Assembly (NCBI RefSeq): GCF_012726235.1
Contig: NZ_JAASAH010000020.1
Location: forward strand, 1-64,000
Direction: 5' to 3'
Source of the DNA: Streptomyces sp. HNM0574
GTDB lineage: Bacteria > Actinomycetota > Actinomycetes > Streptomycetales > Streptomycetaceae
DNA length: 64,000 nt
Part shown: positions 59,140 through 64,000 of the stretch, one piece after another
Position numbering within the stretch: the first letter of the stretch is position 1
Layout of the letters: every line of letters starts with the position of its first letter
Translations under genes and position numbers: made by a program
Notes under the pieces: model-generated
Told to the model about the DNA's origin: nothing
The model's input: only the letters and a program-made list of their open reading frames with translations
Databases searched by the model: none

Positions 59140-60036
59140 TCAGTCGGCGGGCACGAGGACCACGGGGCAGTGCGCGTGGTGCAGCACCGCGTGGACGACG
59201 GGCCCGAGCTGGAGTCCGAGCCGGCGCTGCCGCCGGCGCGGGGTGGTCAGGACGACGAGGTCGGCGGCGCGGGTCGCCTCGATCAGCGTCGCCGCGGGCG
59301 GCCCGCTCTGCTCCCGCCCCTTGACCCGGACGTCCGGGTACTGCTCCCGGAGCGGGGCGACGGCGGCGCGGACGAGTTCGGTCGCGGCCTGCCTGGCGCC
59401 GGCGTCCTCGCTCGGGGGCACCGGGATGTTCGGCGGCATCGGCGGCCGCGACCAGGCGTGCAGCACCCGCAGCGTGGAACCGGTGCGCTGCGCCTCGTCG
59501 AAGCCGAAGCGGACGGTCTCCGTCTCGGCCGGGGAGCGCACGCCCACCAGGACGGTGCCGCGCGCGGTGGCCTCCTCGACGGAGCGCTCGCCACCGACGA
59601 CCATCAGCGGGCCCTGGCAGTGCGCCGCGGCGCGGAGGCTGACGGAGCCGACCAGCAGCCCGGCGAAGCCGCCGTGCCCGCGGGTGCCGACGACGGTGAG
59701 GGCCGCGGTCCTGCTGGCCTCGACGAGCGCGTCCGCTGCGCCGGACTTCGACTCGACGCGCGGGAACACGTCCAGCTCGGGCGCCCGTTCCCGGACGCGG
59801 GCGACCGCCGCGTCGACGACCTCGGCCGCGGCCCTGCGCAGCCACTCGGTGTCGGTCTCGGTCACGGGCACGGCCGAGCGCTTCGGCCAGCCCGCTCCGC
59901 AGAGGACCTCCAGTTCGGCCTTACGAGCCCGCGCCTCCAGCACGGCCCGGTCCAGGGCCGTCTGCGCCTGCTTCGATCCGTCGATACCCACCACGACACG
60001 GTTCGTCCTGCCGGTGCCACCGGACTGGTCACTCAT
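59140..60036 (-). CDS. Tandem universal stress protein
   Basis: The 298-residue protein contains two UspA domains: RVVVGIDGSKQAQTAL...VVGTRGHGGFAGLLVGSVSLRAA and TVLVGVRSPAETE...VVLTTPRRRQRRLG. The first carries the ATP-binding G-x2-G-x9-G-S pattern; the second is degenerate. Such proteins are induced by hypoxia, redox stress or stationary phase in actinobacteria. Next to a zinc alcohol dehydrogenase and the oxidoreductase it fits a hypoxia/stress island. Confidence 0.93.
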   Translation of the reverse strand: MSDQSGGTGRTNRVVVGIDGSKQAQTALDRAVLEARARKAELEVLCGAGWPKRSAVPVTETDTEWLRRAAAEVVDAAVARVRERAPELDVFPRVESKSGAADALVEASRTAALTVVGTRGHGGFAGLLVGSVSLRAAAHCQGPLMVVGGERSVEEATARGTVLVGVRSPAETETVRFGFDEAQRTGSTLRVLHAWSRPPMPPNIPVPPSEDAGARQAATELVRAAVAPLREQYPDVRVKGREQSGPPAATLIEATRAADLVVLTTPRRRQRRLGLQLGPVVHAVLHHAHCPVVLVPAD

Positions 60037-60116
60037 CGTTCGTCAGCTCTCCCTCGGCTCGCTCGGCTCGCTCGCGTGCGTCCCCAGTGTGCGTGACGTG
60101 CGGGGCGGCTGGCAGC

Positions 60117-61151
60117 TCAAGGGACAATCACGGCCCTGCCGTTGATGTTTCCGGACGTCAACAGCTCGTAGGCGCGCGGTGCTTCGTCCAGCGAGAAGGT
60201 CTCGACGTGGATGTCGAGCACGTCCTGCCGGGCCAGTTCGATCAGTTCGGCGAACTCGGACCTGGTCCCCCAGTACGGCGAGCGGACGGTGGTCTCGTGC
60301 GGCAGCGTCCCGAAGCCGACGGGGAGCGCGCCGCCGCCCAGGCCGACGACGGTGACGTCGCCCTCGACGCCGACGCTCTTCCCGGCGAGCGCCACCGTGG
60401 GCGGCGCTCCGACGAAGTCGAGGACGACGCTCGCCCCGACGCCGCCGGTCAGCTCGCGGATGCGGGCCGGTGCCTTGTCGTCGGAGAGCAGCGCCTCGTG
60501 CGCCCCGACGGTGCGGGCGAGTTCGAGCTTGCCCTCGGTGACGTCGAGGGCGATCACCCGGCTCGCGGTCATCGCCCGCAGCAGCTGGATGCCGACGTGC
60601 CCGAGCCCGCCGGCCCCGATGACCACGGCGGTGCTGCCGGGCACGAGCTTGGCCAGGGACAGCTTCACCGCGTGGTACGGGGTGAGCCCCGCGTCGGTGA
60701 GCGGCACGGTGGTGACGGGGTCGAGGTCGCCGATCGGGACGAGGTGCCTGGCGTCGTCGACGAGCAGGTACTCGGCCATGGAGCCCGGTTCGCCCAGGCC
60801 GGGCGGGAAGATGCGCTCGGCGTCGGCGCGCAGGCAGTAGTTCTCCTTGCCCTGCGCGCACATCCGGCACACGCCGCAGCCCCACGGCCCGTACACGGCG
60901 ACGGAGTCGCCCACGGACACCCCGCTCGCGCCCGGACCGAGCGCGGCGACGGTGCCGACGCCCTCGTGCCCGAGCGTTAGCGGGAGAGGGAAGGACAGCT
61001 GGTCCGCGGTCATCTCCATGACGGCGATGTCCGAGTGGCAGGCCCCGGCCGCGGTGACCTTCAGCAGCACCTGCCCCGGCCCCGGTTCCGGGTCCCGGAC
61101 GGTGACCACGACGGGCGCCGCGCCGACGCTGGGGTACTGAAGTGCCTTCAT
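60117..61151 (-). CDS. Zinc-dependent alcohol dehydrogenase
   Basis: The 344-residue MDR enzyme has the catalytic zinc Cys-His in GACHSD, GHEGVGTVAALG, the structural zinc loop CGVCRMCAQGKENYC, and the NAD motif VIGAGGLGHVGIQLL. The ATG at 61151 (MKALQYPSVG) has GGAG 8 nt upstream. It interconverts alcohols and aldehydes/ketones using NAD, and likely helps redox balance under low oxygen beside the Usp gene. Confidence 0.93.
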   Translation of the reverse strand: MKALQYPSVGAAPVVVTVRDPEPGPGQVLLKVTAAGACHSDIAVMEMTADQLSFPLPLTLGHEGVGTVAALGPGASGVSVGDSVAVYGPWGCGVCRMCAQGKENYCLRADAERIFPPGLGEPGSMAEYLLVDDARHLVPIGDLDPVTTVPLTDAGLTPYHAVKLSLAKLVPGSTAVVIGAGGLGHVGIQLLRAMTASRVIALDVTEGKLELARTVGAHEALLSDDKAPARIRELTGGVGASVVLDFVGAPPTVALAGKSVGVEGDVTVVGLGGGALPVGFGTLPHETTVRSPYWGTRSEFAELIELARQDVLDIHVETFSLDEAPRAYELLTSGNINGRAVIVP

Positions 61152-61285
61152 GGACGATGCTCCATCTCCGGACGACTCCACGCATTATGTCCGAGTCGCG
61201 GGGGTTCCGCGCCCCGTAAAAGGGGCGCGGGGAACTGCGCGATCAACCACCCGCGCACCGGCAGCCGACGACGCACCCGCAGCCC

Positions 61286-63796
<2,511 letters not shown>

Positions 63797-64000
63797 GAGC
63801 GGAGCCTCCCGGGGTGCGGCGCCCGGCACTGCCACCGGCGCCCGGCGTGGGACACGTCTCGCCCCACTAGAACAGCGCCCGAAAACCTCCGCAAAAGCAC
63901 CGCCGGTCGGCTCCGCACCGGCGCCTGGGAGCGCGTCCACGGAGCCGGGCCCGGCGGGAAGGCGTCACCGCACCGGCGTTCCGGGGCGCCCGGCGGGTCC
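63797..64000. other. Upstream region of the clpC-type gene
   Basis: About 200 bp without a supportable gene; it should hold the clpC promoter. I see no clear heat-shock (HspR or CtsR) operator. Confidence 0.4.

Overview
The window is high-GC actinobacterial chromosome, almost certainly Streptomyces. The evidence is GC-saturated third codon positions, GTG/TTG starts, ATGA/GTGA-coupled genes, rare TTA codons confined to two regulators, a complete ergothioneine operon, a streptogrisin-type protease, a ClpC-type ATPase, and a phage-tail-like contractile injection system (CIS) with the gene set known from streptomycetes. I noticed no rRNA, tRNA, intact mobile element or CRISPR array.

Region 1 (1-12.7 kb) is the right part of a CIS locus. 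Minus-strand structural genes encode the sheath, inner tube, a tail-assembly-like protein and a 51-residue DUF6760 protein. A giant Pro/Ser/Thr/Gly-rich protein follows; it is still open at the left edge. A DUF4157 protein with a nuclease-like C-terminus (candidate cargo) precedes the sheath gene. Divergent from it is a single-pass membrane protein with a beta-trefoil end (CisA-like). Then come the AAA+ ATPase, the DUF4255 terminator-type protein and a LuxR-type regulator. Spike and baseplate genes must lie left of the window.

Region 2 (13-16.6 kb) has a Tat-exported alkylsulfatase-like metallo-beta-lactamase flanked by two paralogous LuxR-type regulators. Both regulators carry a TTA leucine codon at the same aligned position, so their translation is probably tied to the bldA tRNA and development.

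Region 3 (16.6-29.9 kb) is a 12-gene same-strand array with nearly all genes overlapping: kinase-like protein, class III aminotransferase, transketolase, glycosyltransferase, SDR, DUF1349, MFS exporter, methyltransferase, EEP-fold hydrolase, acetyltransferase, HAD phosphatase and alpha-glucosidase. It looks like an undescribed carbohydrate-derived metabolite pathway. A 1.1-kb degenerate repeat field follows (30.3-31.4 kb).

Region 4 (31.5-41.6 kb) holds a small membrane protein and an orphan CIS-effector-like protein with the same N-terminal module as the DUF4157 protein. Next are a RidA/HxlR divergent pair and a PucR-type regulator with an esterase / Baeyer-Villiger monooxygenase / SDR ketone-degradation operon. 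A TetR regulator with two matching operators faces an iron-sulfur reductase and a PPOX flavoprotein. The region ends with a decayed type I-E cas5e-cas6e remnant.

Region 5 (41.8-64 kb) is mostly core functions: secreted serine protease, pirin, thioredoxin, DoxX, ATP-dependent DNA ligase with a divergent LigD-type polymerase/primase, methyltransferases, a flavin disulfide reductase, a TetR gene beside a 16-bp-arm palindrome, egtABCD, a second LigD-type polymerase, a MerA/LPD-like oxidoreductase, universal stress protein, zinc alcohol dehydrogenase and ClpC.
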